Shown here: positions 11,252-22,461 of the stretch, piece by piece
Layout: each line of letters starts with the position of its first letter
Position numbering within the stretch: position 1 is the stretch's first letter
Origin: Silurus meridionalis
Lineage: Eukaryota > Chordata > Actinopteri > Siluriformes > Siluridae
DNA: 64,000 bases
Direction: 5' to 3'
Assembly: GCF_014805685.1 (NCBI RefSeq)
Contig: NC_060905.1
Span: 2,530,340-2,594,339, forward strand
Notes under the pieces: generated by a model
Told to the model about the DNA's origin: nothing
The model's database searches: none
The model's input: the letters and a program-made list of their open reading frames with translations, nothing else
Translations under genes and position numbers: made by a program

Positions 11252-11369
11252 GTTGCAGCTTCCTTTTCTTTCTTCCAGTGTTATACCATATGATATACAT
11301 GTATATTTATAACAGTGTGTTTTTTTGCAGAAAATCTTAACACACTTGTTGAAGAACAACTCTGAAAAA

Positions 11370-11473
11370 CTCTGCCTTGCCCTACCCTGCCTCACCCTGC
11401 CCTACCCTGACCTTCCCTGCCCCAGTCTGCCATGCCCAGCCCCAATCTGCCTCGCCCTGCCCTACCCTCACCA
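11370..11473. repeat. CCCTGCC minisatellite
   Basis: Imperfect tandem repeats of short units such as CCCTGCCCTACCCTG on the plus strand, giving a strongly C-rich strand over about 100 bp. Confidence 0.85.
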
Positions 11474-11957
11474 TGTTCTATTCAATTGTCTGTGATATTT
11501 GAATGTGTTGCTCTAGTTTGTATAGTATTATACATCATTTGTTCAAACAGCTCCAGAGTGGACCTTTCTTCCTCATAAAAGACCCCAATAAAATTTCCTT
11601 TGATGTTCAAGATGTTAGATTAGATGTTTATTAGAAATATTCTACAGTTTGATTAGATTTGTTATTGTCAGATTTTAATGACAACAGGCTGGGAGAAAAA
11701 GGTTTATTTTCTCTCTTTTTTTGTGTTTGGGGCTCAGAAAAAAAAATTAGTTTCTTCTGTTTTTCTTGATTTCAATATTAAATCAGAAAAGGCGTCATTT
11801 TTGTTTTCAGTCACGAATCGAGTGATGAAGGAACGTAATGTATATGGTGGCCAATAAATGAGTTATCAACCCAAGACGTCAATCAGCCAATGCTTTATTC
11901 GGTTGGTTGTTTTTGGTCAGCTTTTTGGCACAGAAAAAAGTTAGAGAAATGAGCAAA
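11474..11957. other. unique AT-rich sequence
   Basis: Nothing recognised. Confidence 0.45.
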
Positions 11958-12180
11958 ATATTTATCATATGTACATTACAGCGCAGGGAAATTATTAGTT
12001 CCTTGCAAATCCTGGCAATGTTAGGAAGCTGGGGTCAGGGCACTGTGCCCTTGGAGCATAGAGGGCTAAAGGCTTCGCTTAAGGGGACCCAAGAGTGGAA
12101 ACATGGTGATACTGGGGCTTGAAACCCACAATTTTCTGATCAGTAATCCAGAACCCTAACCACCGAGCTACTGTACCACT
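11958..12180 (-). mobile_element. tRNA-derived SINE, reverse copy
   Basis: Read on the minus strand it starts GTGGTACAGTAGCTCGGTGG (A-box region) near 12178, has a degenerate B box (GGTTTCAAGCC) near 12125, then body sequence matching the copy at 11030-11251 (CCCCAGCTTCCTAACATTGC near 12030). It is more diverged than that copy. Confidence 0.75.
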
Positions 12181-12597
12181 TTAATTGTGGTGATTTATGG
12201 AGTCAGGAATCAAACCCACCAATGCAATGAAAAGTGGGTTGGGAACAAATTAATTGTATGCAAATGTGAATATATTGCCAATGAGAAAAAAACACAGGCC
12301 TGTAATTCTATAACTACAAACATCATTGGGAATATTTTCTGGGTCCATGAAGGGTATTTTTAATTCTACTCACAGGTTCTGGGCATGCTCCTGACGAGTT
12401 CCTCTTTATATGATGATCCCAAATACAAGAGAAACATTGTTTGCAGCACGAAGGAATCTCTATAGCTCAGTCTGACTGAAGTTCTCAGTGAGGCACCTCA
12501 ATGATTCACATCTTTTTAAACGTCTAAACAGCTGATATGCTGGTATTTTGTACCTACCTCATGTAGCTAGATATGTAGCTCATGCACCTCACCTGCA
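12181..12597. other. unique sequence, nothing recognised
   Basis: AT-rich; no exon or repeat family identified. Confidence 0.4.
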
Positions 12598-12777
12598 TTT
12601 ATGGCAGAAAGCCTCACCCAAAGCCACTCATAATTTTCTCATTTTATACAACTGAGCAGTTTTGAGTTATAAGTTTTGCTCAAATGCCCAGCAGGGGAAG
12701 CTTGGTGGTCCTGGGATTTGACCTCACAACCTTCCATTCCAAAGTTGAACGTCTTAACCACCGAGCTATTCCTCTTC
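12598..12777 (-). mobile_element. tRNA-derived SINE (CATTTGGCAGACG family)
   Basis: On the minus strand the tRNA-like head is near 12775 (AGCTCGGTGGTTAAGACG), then GAGGTCAAATCCCAGGACC (B-box region), GAGCAAAACTTATAAC and a degraded 3' end matching the GGCATTTGGCAGACGC landmark of the cluster at 33.6-35.5 kb. Confidence 0.7.
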
Positions 12778-13194
12778 CACATCCAATTTTATGCTACGCC
12801 TACCCAGGAGCTCCAATAAGGAACTCGCCTGAATCGAGTGCCAGTGTGCTGCGGGGATTTTAGCCCGATATTATCCACACGTTAACGTATCTGTTTTCTC
12901 CGAGCCACAATTTGACAATCAAAATCCCGTAATATATTCTGCCGTAACACAGAGATCCATCACTGCCAGACGTCGGTGCCTTTAAGGAAATTAAAACGGT
13001 GGGGAAAAAATCTACACTCGATATTTGATGCCCATTTTGTTTTGTTTTTTTCCTCTCGCAAACGAGCTACAACTCGTGCGCTTCGACGCGTGAACACGGG
13101 GAATGATGCAGTTGCAGAGAAGAGACATTTTTCTCTTTTTAAAATGACAAAAGAAAAAAAGAAATATAATATATGTGAAATTTACACCCAAGAT
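12778..13194. other. unique sequence, nothing recognised
   Basis: No repeat family or exon seen. Confidence 0.4.
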
Positions 13195-13437
13195 TTTTCA
13201 GCCATATGGAGACACCACAGGACATCCAAACCTGCTCCATGAAGATCTGTTTTCCAAAGGGTGGAGTGGAAGATCTCCTGCTATAGAGTTCTAACCCTTT
13301 TGAACACCTTTGGGATGAATTTAAAAACCTGACTGCACCCCAGAAGACTCCTCACCTCACCTACATCCTGTAGTACCTGATTTTACTCTTGTGGCTGCAC
13401 AAATTGTATCCAAATCTCCACAAAATCTAGTGTAACA
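13195..13437 (-). mobile_element. Tc1-like non-autonomous element fragment
   Basis: In reverse orientation it carries the landmarks of the element at 1978-3112: GATTTTGTGGAGATTTGG near 13427, TACTACAGGATGTAGGTGAG near 13372 and GATCTTCCACTCCACCC near 13272. No intact termini. Confidence 0.65.
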
Positions 13438-13439
13438 TT

Positions 13440-13938
13440 TCTGAACTTAAGTAGTTTTTTCATGTACCTGTACTTTACATGTCAGGAGATTTTTACTGAA
13501 ACTTCACTACATTTCAGAGTCAAATATTTTACATATTGTACATTTAGTGAAATGAGTCCTTTCTTTTTATTTACAAGAAAAAAAAACGTAACTGGTGAAA
13601 CATGCAGCGAGTCACCAATCAGGATCGATTCACAGGACCAATCACGCTCTGTTTTACACGTGTTCTGATTGGGGTTTGGTGAATCTACTGATCACCAACA
13701 TACAGTTAATAACCTTAATTGAAGTAGTTGAAAAGAAGGTTTTGGGTTCATGATCATTGTAATAGAAATCAATCAGTGTTTGAGTCATTAATATCATTCT
13801 ATTAATAGATCAGTGTGCTGAGAGTCACATTCGAGTCTTTTCACATAAACTGAGGTGATTAAGTAAAGAGTCTTTTGATAAAAATTATAATAGGAACATT
13901 ATATTTATAATAAATTATGGATACTGGAGTGTAATAAA
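13440..13938 (+). mobile_element. hAT-like non-autonomous element, copy A
   Basis: It begins CTGAACTTAAGTAGTTTTTT and contains ATTTAGTGAAATGAGTCC, GTTTTACACGTGTTCTGATT, CTACTGATCACCAACAT and CAGTGTGCTGAGAGTCACAT in that order. The same order occurs inverted at 17150-17791 (copy B) and direct at 20876-21345 (copy C). It lacks an internal segment present in copy B. Superfamily is inferred from the CAGTGGTGG terminus of copy B. Confidence 0.7.
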
Positions 13939-14274
13939 GATTCAAAACCTCCCAGGCTTCTGTGCAGGCTTTGTTTGAGAAAACACAGCCAATAAGTGAC
14001 TTGGAATTGCAATGCCTGTTCTGTAATACAGAATGCACTCAGACACTTGTCCACCAGGTACATCTTGTCGAAGGGACGGTAAGGACACAGTGAGCTGGCA
14101 GTAAGACGCAGACGACTTCATCAGTCATTCGGGACTTTGCGATGAGACGAGACGCTCTTTGACGGCCTCATCAGCGCTTCATATTAAACAAGTTTAAACA
14201 CCACACTGGGGCCTGGCATTAATCTGAGGCCCATCGGATGACAGGCCGGATATCGGCCTTCCTCTCTCCTTTTC
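13939..14274. other. unique sequence with a possible conserved element
   Basis: No repeat recognised. The part at 14080-14250 is GC-richer and CpG-bearing and lies just before the tandem duplication. Confidence 0.25.
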
Positions 14275-15619
14275 ACACACACATACACACTCACACACTC
14301 ACTCGCTCACATGCACACGTGTGCAGGGTTTGGAGGCCTGTCAGGCAGGTAATAGAAGAATGCGGAGGAGATAAGAGAGTGATGGATTGGCTCTTCTTTC
14401 TCTGATTGGGATCCGGCCATGTAATACCACCTCATCTACTGAGAAAACGAGAGCGAGAGACAGAGAAGGGAAAAAAAGGCTTGGATCTGAATTTAATTAA
14501 TAAAATCATGGCAGCTGGTGGACAGCCGTGTAGAATGGCTTAGTTATGTGCTTGTGTGTGTGTGTGTGAGTGAGTGTGTGTGTTTGTGTAAGTTTGTGTG
14601 TATGTGGTGTGTGTGTGTTTAATTATTTTGCCAAAGCTTTCTGTGATGAAATCGGACTCATAAACCAAAGACGTGATGGAAACGTCAGCGAAACGAACTC
14701 CTCTGAAGTTTTTCTCCATGGAAACCAGCCCACAAAAGTGCCACATTTAGGAGAAAAAGGCGCAGCTGTAAAGGCCATAAAAGCTGTCTGGGTCTTGTAG
14801 ACTTACACACACCCATACACACATACATACATATACAGTATATATATATATATATATATGTATATGTCTAGCGCTATACATTCTTTAGCGCTTTATGTCC
14901 AGCTTCAAGAATTTCTCTTGAAACAAAAAAATCCTGACAATTCTACATATCAAGGGATTGAATAAATGAAGGATGGGAGGAATGAAGATTTTGTTACAAA
15001 TAAGTAAACTACATTTTTTTTTTTTTGCTGAAATAAGTAGAACAGTTACACAGAACATATCTTAAAAAAAATAATTTGAATGTAAATCACACACATATAT
15101 ATTCCTACCTGTATTACACAAATGGGGTCTATAAAAATGTAAACTACAGTATTTCATTTATTTTTTCCAATTATAACATTTCAACGAATTTAATTCGCGC
15201 CAATTTAATTAAACTCTTCTTAATTGATATAATGATATTTGCACTGTTTACAAATGTTAATAATAATAAACTGCATTAGTAAAAATATACACACATCATT
15301 GAAAGCAGGGCAGGTTTCTTTATGTGAGTGGAAGGTAACTCTTTTGGTCTGCGATTAACCATTAAGTGGTTGTGTGTGTTGTGTTTAGTTAAAACTGTAA
15401 AATAAGTGTAAGAGCTCGAGGGTTAAATGATGACCGAGGCACGACCCAGTCAGAGAGAGTGCTGATCTTTCACACTCCACTAGGGGTCTCTATACAAGAG
15501 ACAGCCAGAGGTCATGTACTCTTTACTAAATATTTTACACCCACACACACATAGATTCACACGGGCACACACACACACACAGGCACACACACACGGGCAC
15601 ACACACACACACACACACA
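14275..15619 (+). repeat. 1.34-kb tandem duplication, copy 1
   Basis: The block from the ATACACACTCACACACTC motif through the (CA)n-rich end is repeated at 15620-17021. Matching landmarks are 1338 bp apart at the start (GTGCAGGGTTTGGAGG at 14321 and 15659). The unit contains a GT-rich tract, a (TA)n tract of about 25 bp at 14838-14861, an AT-rich section and a CA-rich end. No gene is evident inside. Confidence 0.95.
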
Positions 15620-16175
15620 CATACACACTCACACACTCACTCGCTCACATGCACACGTGTGCAGGGTTTGGAGGCCTGTCAGGCAGGTAATAGAAGAATG
15701 CGGAGGAGATAAGAGAGTGATGGATTGGCTCTTCTTTCTCTGATTGGGATCCGGCCATGTAATACCACCTCATCTACTGAGAAAACGAGAGCGAGAGACA
15801 GAGAAGGGAAAAAAAGGCTTGGATCTGAATTTAATTAATAAAATCATGGCAGCTGGTGGACAGCCGTGTAGAATGGCTTAGTTATGTGCTTGTGTGTGTG
15901 TGTGTGAGTGAGTGTGTGTGTTTGTGTAAGTTTGTGTGTATGTGGTGTGTGTGTTTAATTATTTTGCCAAAGCTTTCTGTGATGAAATCGGACTCATAAA
16001 CCAAAGACGTGATGGAAACGTCAGCGAAACGAACTCCTCTGAAGTTTTTCTCCATGGAAACCAGCCCACAAAAGTGCCACATTTAGGAGAAAAAAGGCGC
16101 AGCTGTAAAAGGCCGCAAAAGCTGTCTGGGTCTTGTAGACTTACACACACCCATACACACATACATACATATACA

Positions 16176-16253
<78 letters not shown>

Positions 16254-17021
16254 GTCTAGCGCTATACATTCTTTAGCGCTTTATGTCCAGCTTCAAGAAT
16301 TTCTCTTGAAACAAAAAAATCCTGACAATTCTACATATCAAGGGATTGAATAAATGAAGGATGGGAGGAATGAAGATTTTTGTTACAAATAAGTAAACTA
16401 CATTTTTTTTTTTTTTGCTGAAATATGTAGAACAGTTACACAGAACATATCTTAAAAAAAATAATTTGAATGTAAATCACACACATATATATTCCTACCT
16501 GTATTACACAAATGGGGTCTATAAAAATGTAAACTACAGTATTTCATTTATTTTTTCCAATTATAACATTTCAACGAATTTAATTCGCGCCAATTTAATT
16601 AAACTCTTCTTAATTGATATAATGATATTTGCACTGTTTACAAATGTTAATAATAATAAACTGCATTAGTAAAAAATATACACACACATCATTGAAAGCA
16701 GGGCAGGTTTCTTTATGTGAGTGGAAGGTAACTCTTTTGGTCTGCGATTAACCATTAAGTGGTTGTGTGTGTTGTGTTTAGTTAAAACTGTAAAATAAGT
16801 GTAAGAGCTCGAGGGTTAAATGATGACCGAGGCACGACCCAGTCAGAGAGAGTGCTGATCTTTCACACTCCACTAGGGGTCTCTATACAAGAGACAGCCA
16901 GAGGTCATGTACTCTTTACTAAATATTTTACACCCACACACACATAGATTCACACGGGCACACACACACACACACAGGCACACACACACGGGCACACACA
17001 CACACACGCACACACACACAC
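15620..17021 (+). repeat. 1.34-kb tandem duplication, copy 2
   Basis: Nearly identical to copy 1. Differences I can see are mostly length changes in dinucleotide or homopolymer runs plus a few substitutions. The largest is the (TA)n tract, about 72 bp here (16176-16247). The outer breakpoint lies in CA-rich sequence ending before CTTCGAGAAACCC at 17022. Confidence 0.95.
16176..16247. repeat. (TA)n microsatellite
   Basis: About 36 uninterrupted TA units, roughly three times the length of the matching tract in copy 1 of the duplication. Confidence 0.97.
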
Positions 17022-17149
17022 TTCGAGAAACCCTCTCTTTCTCTCTCTCTCTCGCTCACAGAAAGTCGATGATCCTTTGCTCAAGTTCAAGTTACTGTAG
17101 ATCAAAGTGTCTGCAGAGTACCAGACTCGATAGATGATTAGCTCGTCTC

Positions 17150-17791
17150 TTTTGTCGTAATCAAATGTAGTTAAGTATCCAAAGTAGTGATTTATTATAA
17201 CTCTAATGTTCCTATTATCATTTTTATCACAAGACTCTTTACTTAATCACCTCAGTTTCTGTGTAAAGACTCGAATGTGACTCTCAGCACACTGATTAAT
17301 AGAATGATATTAATGATTTAAACACTGATTGATTTCTATTATAATGATCATGAACCCAAAACCTTCTTTTCAACTACTTTAAATAAAAACGTGTAAATGA
17401 GGTCACGTGTGTGGTGGTGAGTTAGAGTCTGGAGTTTCTTCATCATTTATTCCTCTCTAAATGTTCTGCTTGATGTTGAACTGATGCTGAACTGTATGTT
17501 GGTGATCAGTAGATACACCGAGCACCGATCAGAACACGTGTAAAACAGAGCGTGCGCTCGATCCTGATTGGTGACTCGCTGCGTGTTTCACCAGTTACGT
17601 TTTTATCCTCGTAAATAAAAAAAGGACTGATTTCACTATATGTAGTAAAAAGTGAAAAATTTGACTTTGAAATGTAGTGAAGTTACAGTAAAAATCTCCC
17701 CACATGGAAACACTTCAGTAAAGAACAGATACGTGAAAAACTACTTAAGTTCAGAAACGAATTACATTTACTTCATTACTGTCCACCACTG
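17150..17791 (-). mobile_element. hAT-like non-autonomous element, copy B
   Basis: Inverted relative to copies A and C. Its 5' end, on the minus strand at 17791, begins CAGTGGTGGACAGTAATGAA, a terminus typical of fish hAT-type elements. The interior has AATCAGGATCGAGCGCACGC near 17567 and the other family landmarks. It retains about 110 bp (17390-17500) missing from copy A. The far end near 17150 is unclear. Confidence 0.72.
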
Positions 17792-18693
17792 GATCTGGCA
17801 GCTACTAACCGTTGTCCTTCTTCTCTCATCGTGAAGTTAATAAGGCTTATAATGTCGTGTCGGTTGTGTTTGATGTGTACAAGGGAAAAGAAGAAGCCGG
17901 AAGAAGAAATGCTTCAGATCGATCGCCCACGTTTCCCGACTTTTGAGTCGCCTTCTTTCGGCGTCCGAAATAACGAGTGAAAATAGCGCACAGGAAGGAA
18001 GCGAGACGTGATCCCGATACGAACCGTTGATTTGATTTAACGCCCTCGCGCCGACGAGCTGCTCTTTTTTTTTTTTGCCCATACGACTCGAACAAGCACA
18101 GAAGAGCGAACACTCCAATTAGGCTTTTTCCGAAGCCGCAAACACGGCACTTCTACTGCAGCCCGAATGCTAAGGAGGCACAATTAGTACTTTTTTGTAA
18201 GAAAAAAAGACAGAGGCTGTCTTAAGCACCGTGCATTATTAAAGCGCCGCCTCAGACCGAGCCGTTGCTCAGTGGTGGGCCGATTAGGGCCTCGTTTTTG
18301 TCCTAATTGTTGTACTTCCCACTTCCTTCAGCTTCCCTTTCGGTCTGTTTACATTCAGCAGAAACACTCGGCCGGGACGCCCTCTGTGTTTTTCACAGCA
18401 TTCGATGCCGCTGAGTTTATTCAGAGCTCTGGGACGGGATTCACACACACACACACACACAAACTTTCTCTTATACCATGCTGCAGCAGGACATACTGTA
18501 TAGGCAGCCTAATTAGCTTTATTCCAAAAGTTAGAGAGAGAAAAAGAAAGAGGGAAGGAAAGAGAGAAAGAAACAGGAATGAGTAAAGGAAAAGGCCTAC
18601 AAGATGCTAAATATGCTTTTCGCTCACATGCTACACTGCATCGACGTAAAGAGCAAGTGTTATGTTTATTGAGTAGTAAACGAGTGCAGGGAT

Positions 18694-18694
<1 letters not shown>
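17792..18694. other. unique sequence, partly GC-rich
   Basis: No exon or repeat family recognised apart from a short (CA)n at 18443-18461 and a purine-rich run at 18534-18580. The region 18120-18420 is CpG-bearing and repeat-poor (GCGCCGCCTCAGACC near 18244) and could be conserved non-coding sequence. Confidence 0.25.

Positions 18695-18740
<46 letters not shown>
18695..18740. repeat. (GT)n microsatellite
   Basis: Uninterrupted GT, about 46 bp. Confidence 0.97.
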
Positions 18741-18741
<1 letters not shown>

Positions 18742-18743
18742 TA

Positions 18744-19060
18744 CTAATGATGGGTCAAATAGTGATTAGTTCATTTTGATCTAGTCTTTAATGTGACTTA
18801 GGTTCAAAGAGCAAATCATCGTCACAGGTTATGAACAAAAAACAGAACTGAATGATTCATATCTCGACTCTTCTAGTCTAAGTCTTTCATTCTTTATCAC
18901 ATGACCCCCGTATATGAGATCTGCTTATAAAAAATTGTAACATTTATTTTATTTTTGATCAAAGGAACATAATGGACTAAAACACACAAAAAAAAGATTC
19001 ATTTATTTAAATGATTCAAAGAACCAAGTCAATAAAGTGATCCGATCTTCCCATCACTAG
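18744..19060. mobile_element. short inverted-repeat element (MITE), GATGGG ends
   Basis: About 317 bp bounded by CTAATGATGGGTCAAATAGT on the left and, as reverse complement of the right end, CTAGTGATGGGAAGATCGG. The interior is AT-rich with repeated ATGATTC motifs. The ends resemble a fish hAT-like MITE; no coding capacity. Confidence 0.6.
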
Positions 19061-19105
19061 TCTTTAAAACTACATACTGAGCAAAAGAGATATAGAGAGA
19101 AAGAA

Positions 19106-19165
<60 letters not shown>
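19106..19165. repeat. (GT)n(GA)n compound microsatellite
   Basis: GT run of about 20 bp changing directly into a GA run of about 40 bp. Confidence 0.97.
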
Positions 19166-19168
<3 letters not shown>

Positions 19169-19246
19169 CCAAAAGACCAAATAAGGCGATGTAATAAAGC
19201 AGACAATTTTAAAACTTTTCATCAAAATTGGGACAGGAATCGAGTG

Positions 19247-19250
<4 letters not shown>

Positions 19251-19298
<48 letters not shown>
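19251..19298. repeat. (GT)n microsatellite
   Basis: Uninterrupted GT, about 48 bp. Confidence 0.97.
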
Positions 19299-19549
19299 AG
19301 GTCCCATTCCCCCACACTTTAGCGACGTCCTAAACAATAGCGCTTTCTTAAATGGGAAGCGACGGAGCGTCTCAGGTCATGATGCTCCTCGATCACACAC
19401 ACCGTACTCACAATCTTCATGCCAGAACACAGCTGGGACTCTAAGCAGAGACTAAAATAAAAAAAACAAACACTTGTGTTTTGGTTTTATAGTGCAGTTG
19501 ATTTAGTTGTATACATTATAAAGACACAGTAGCACTAACATTTATACAC

Positions 19550-19872
19550 CGGATAGTCAAAACATTGACTTTTCCAGCCAAATGTGTTTTTTTCCCAAAC
19601 TGTTCCCACAAAGACAGAGGAACCCAAATGTATCAGACATCTCCGGATACTGTAGCATGAAATTTTCTCTTTATTTGAACTGGGAGACCCGAACCTGTTT
19701 CAGCTCCATGAAGATTACTTTCTATGGGTTGGAGTGGAAGATCTCATGCTGTAGATCTTAAACCCAGGCCTTCTCACCTCACCTTCTTCTTGTAGTACCT
19801 GACTTTACTAACACCCTTGTGGATTAATGAATCTTATACAAATCACCACAAAATCTAGTGAATCCTGTGGTA
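19550..19872 (-). mobile_element. Tc1-like non-autonomous element
   Basis: Reverse orientation. Landmarks: ACAGGATTCACTAGATTTTG near 19868, GTGTTAGTAAAGTCAGG near 19818, GATCTTCCACTCCAACCC near 19745 and AACAGTTTGGGAAAAAAAC near 19607. Same family as 1978-3112. Little of the TATGGACAAAAG terminus remains. Confidence 0.65.
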
Positions 19873-20034
19873 GGCCATGAGGGCCAGAAAGGTCTTCTCT
19901 GCTGACTTAAACTCAAAATGACAATCACTGACTTACATTTGAATATATTTTGGTCTATGGATTTGTATTAAATTAGTCTTTTAGTCTAATCGTTTTATTT
20001 CAGTATGCATATCTTCCGACTGGATAGTTTCTAT

Positions 20035-20615
20035 CCAGTCAGATTTCAGCCATCACATTATATACTGCAGTTTTTTAACTACAAACTCCATGCTGTTTGA
20101 ATGTTGTTGCTTAAACCAATCAGATTGCGAGTTGCTGACTCCGGGGCCGTCTAGAAGTACAGCCAGTAACGTCTGCATTTTCACAGAATGTGCGCTAGTC
20201 AGAGCTCGCAACCCGCATCTGTAGCAAACTGCACAAATATAAGGATTTAATATCTGTTTTTTTTCATTCCACAACGGCTGACAGGGAAGAAGAAATGGAT
20301 TTGCGCACAGATTTACAAAACAGACTTTTCAAGAAAAGCTGGACATCGTGAGATAAGGTCGGCCCAAACAGTTGAAAACAGTTGTTAAAAAACACAACAC
20401 AAATTTGGCTGCATTTCAAATCCCCAGGAAAACCAGAATGCACAAAGAAATCATTTTCTGAGATGAATATCAATGCTTCTGCTGGAGATGATGTATGCAT
20501 TAGGTGCAGTTGTGGCTCCAGTGAAAGGAGACGTGCTGAATTGTGTTCATTGGGTTTCTTGCTTTATGATGTTTGTTGCCACTGTTTGAGATTCCTGTCC
20601 ATGATGCAGCGCTCT
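20035..20615 (+). repeat. dispersed repeat, copy 1 (partner at 62768-63440)
   Basis: Ordered matches to 62768-63440: CAGATTTCAGCCATCACA, CAACCCGCATCTGTAGCAAA, AGTCATTTTCTGAG-type and GCTGGAGATGATGTATGC blocks, then TTGTGTTCATTGGGTTTCTT. This is an interspersed family, probably an old transposable element. I cannot assign it; both copies are frame-broken. Confidence 0.7.
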
Positions 20616-20714
20616 GTTTTACTGCGTTTCTGTATAACATTGATGCTTTCTGTAGCCGTAGCATCATAATGACACCACTGAAGGCCTGGGGGTGAAATGC
20701 ACAGCCTGCCACTG

Positions 20715-20845
20715 AGTGAAAGATTTTCCCAGAAGAGCGTGGGATATTATAAGAGCAAATGGGGATGGAATGGGATGTTCAAACAGGACATAGAAATCTT
20801 ATGGTCAGTTGTCCACAAACCTTTGGCCTGATTGTGTATATAAAG
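20715..20845 (-). mobile_element. Tc1-like non-autonomous element fragment
   Basis: Reverse orientation, containing the 5' terminus AATCAGGCCAAAGGTTTGTG then GACAACTGACC (compare TATATGGACAAAAG ends elsewhere) and the first interior landmark CTCTTCTGGGAAAATC near 20735. Confidence 0.55.
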
Positions 20846-20875
20846 CAGAATCATAATGAAATGTTATACAAGTAT

Positions 20876-21345
20876 TGGTCAGTAATGATGTAAATGTAAT
20901 TCGTTTCTGTATTCAAGTAGTTTTTCTGTGTATCTGTACTTTACTAAAGTATTTCTATTTGGGGAAACTTTTACTGTAACTTCATTACATTTCAAAGTCA
21001 AATTTCTTACTTTTTACTCAACTGCATTTAGTGAAATCAGTCGTTTCTTTTTATTTACTTTTATTTCAGGATCGAGCGCATGCTCTGTTTTACACGTGTT
21101 CTAATTGGCGCTTGGTGTATCTACTGATCACCAACATTAAGTTCAGCATTATATCATTCTATAAATAGATCAGTGTGCTGAGAGTCACATTTGAGTCTTT
21201 TCACATAAACTGAGGTGATTAATTATAGAATCTTGGATAATAGGGACATTATAATAATAATAAATGATAATACTTTGGATATTTAGGTACATTTGAAGGC
21301 AAAAAAATTCTCTTTTACTGAAGTCACCTAACTTTTACTATTTAA
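20876..21345 (+). mobile_element. hAT-like non-autonomous element, copy C
   Basis: It starts near GGTCAGTAATGATGTAAATG and carries CTGTACTTTACTAAAGTATT, GTTTTACACGTGTTCTAATT, CTACTGATCACCAACATTAA and CAGTGTGCTGAGAGTCACAT, as in copies A and B. An internal segment is deleted. Confidence 0.7.
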
Positions 21346-22239
21346 CTACATGGTTTGTGTACTTCATCCCCCACTCTTGTTATATTATTTTGTCTTTCGA
21401 AACAGATGTGCTCATATAGCTTTGGGTGTTTTTTCACACTTTTATGGTGGGATTATGGGATTGATGTTTGGGGTGGGGTTTAGCGTTCACATTGGAAGAA
21501 CTCAAGAAGTAACATGGCAAACTGAACCAATCACGTTACCCGGTGAACAAGATTAAGAATGAAGACCACCAATGTTTCCCCAAGAAGGCCAGGGATCAGT
21601 CCCACAGACCTCCCACAGTCCCAGAAAGAGCTCCCATTCCTCACCAGAGATTGTGGATAAAACTCTCCAAATCGAAAGATCCAGAGAAGAGCACGCATCA
21701 ATCCCAAAACCTTAATCTCCAAAAGCAGAGGACTGTCCTTGGCCCTCGGTTCTTACTCTTCAATCAGAGTAATGCTAGCAAATCTCTGGCATCTGTTAGC
21801 TCCGAGCAATTTTGTCCATCTCCTTATAAACACGCAAATCTTATGCAAAGTTCTCAGGGCGAGTTCAGGAGACACTATACAATCTCCTTGTAACCTTAGG
21901 AGCCTCATGGCTTTCCCTCAGGAGATGTTTCCTGAATCACAGGATATACATCGCATAAAAATTCATGATTTTTTTTAACATTTAACCTGCCATGGGGAAA
22001 AAATATCCAGAACACCTCTGGGATTCAGACATACGCATGGCTTCCCAATACAGTTCTTGTAGAGATTCCCATAATCGCAACGCTGCCATTACACGTCTCT
22101 CACCGCTCAGGGTTTCTGTTCACGTGCTTATTACTAAAACCCAGAATGATTCAACAAAGTTCTAATAAATAATCTGAATTGTGGGATTGTTTTCTGTATT
22201 CGCTCGGCTACGATGTACAATCAGCTACAAGGTAAATCA
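21346..22239. other. unique sequence, nothing recognised
   Basis: Two overlapping open frames (116 and 79 residues) at 21543-21978 show no domain or compositional sign of a gene. No repeat family recognised. Confidence 0.4.
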
Positions 22240-22461
22240 CAGGCTCATTATTAAGGTGGATAAATCAGAATTTAAGGTGGAATAGCTCCTTTTGTGAGGT
22301 TGATAGCTAAGGACTTAAGGTAAACCTCTCATTTTAAGGTGGATAGCTTAGAGTTTAAGATAGATATCAATTTTTTTATGGAAGTAGCTCAGAATTTAAG
22401 GTGGATATTTAATTTTTAAGGAGGATAGCTCATCATTAAAGGTAGACATGGCCAATTTTAG

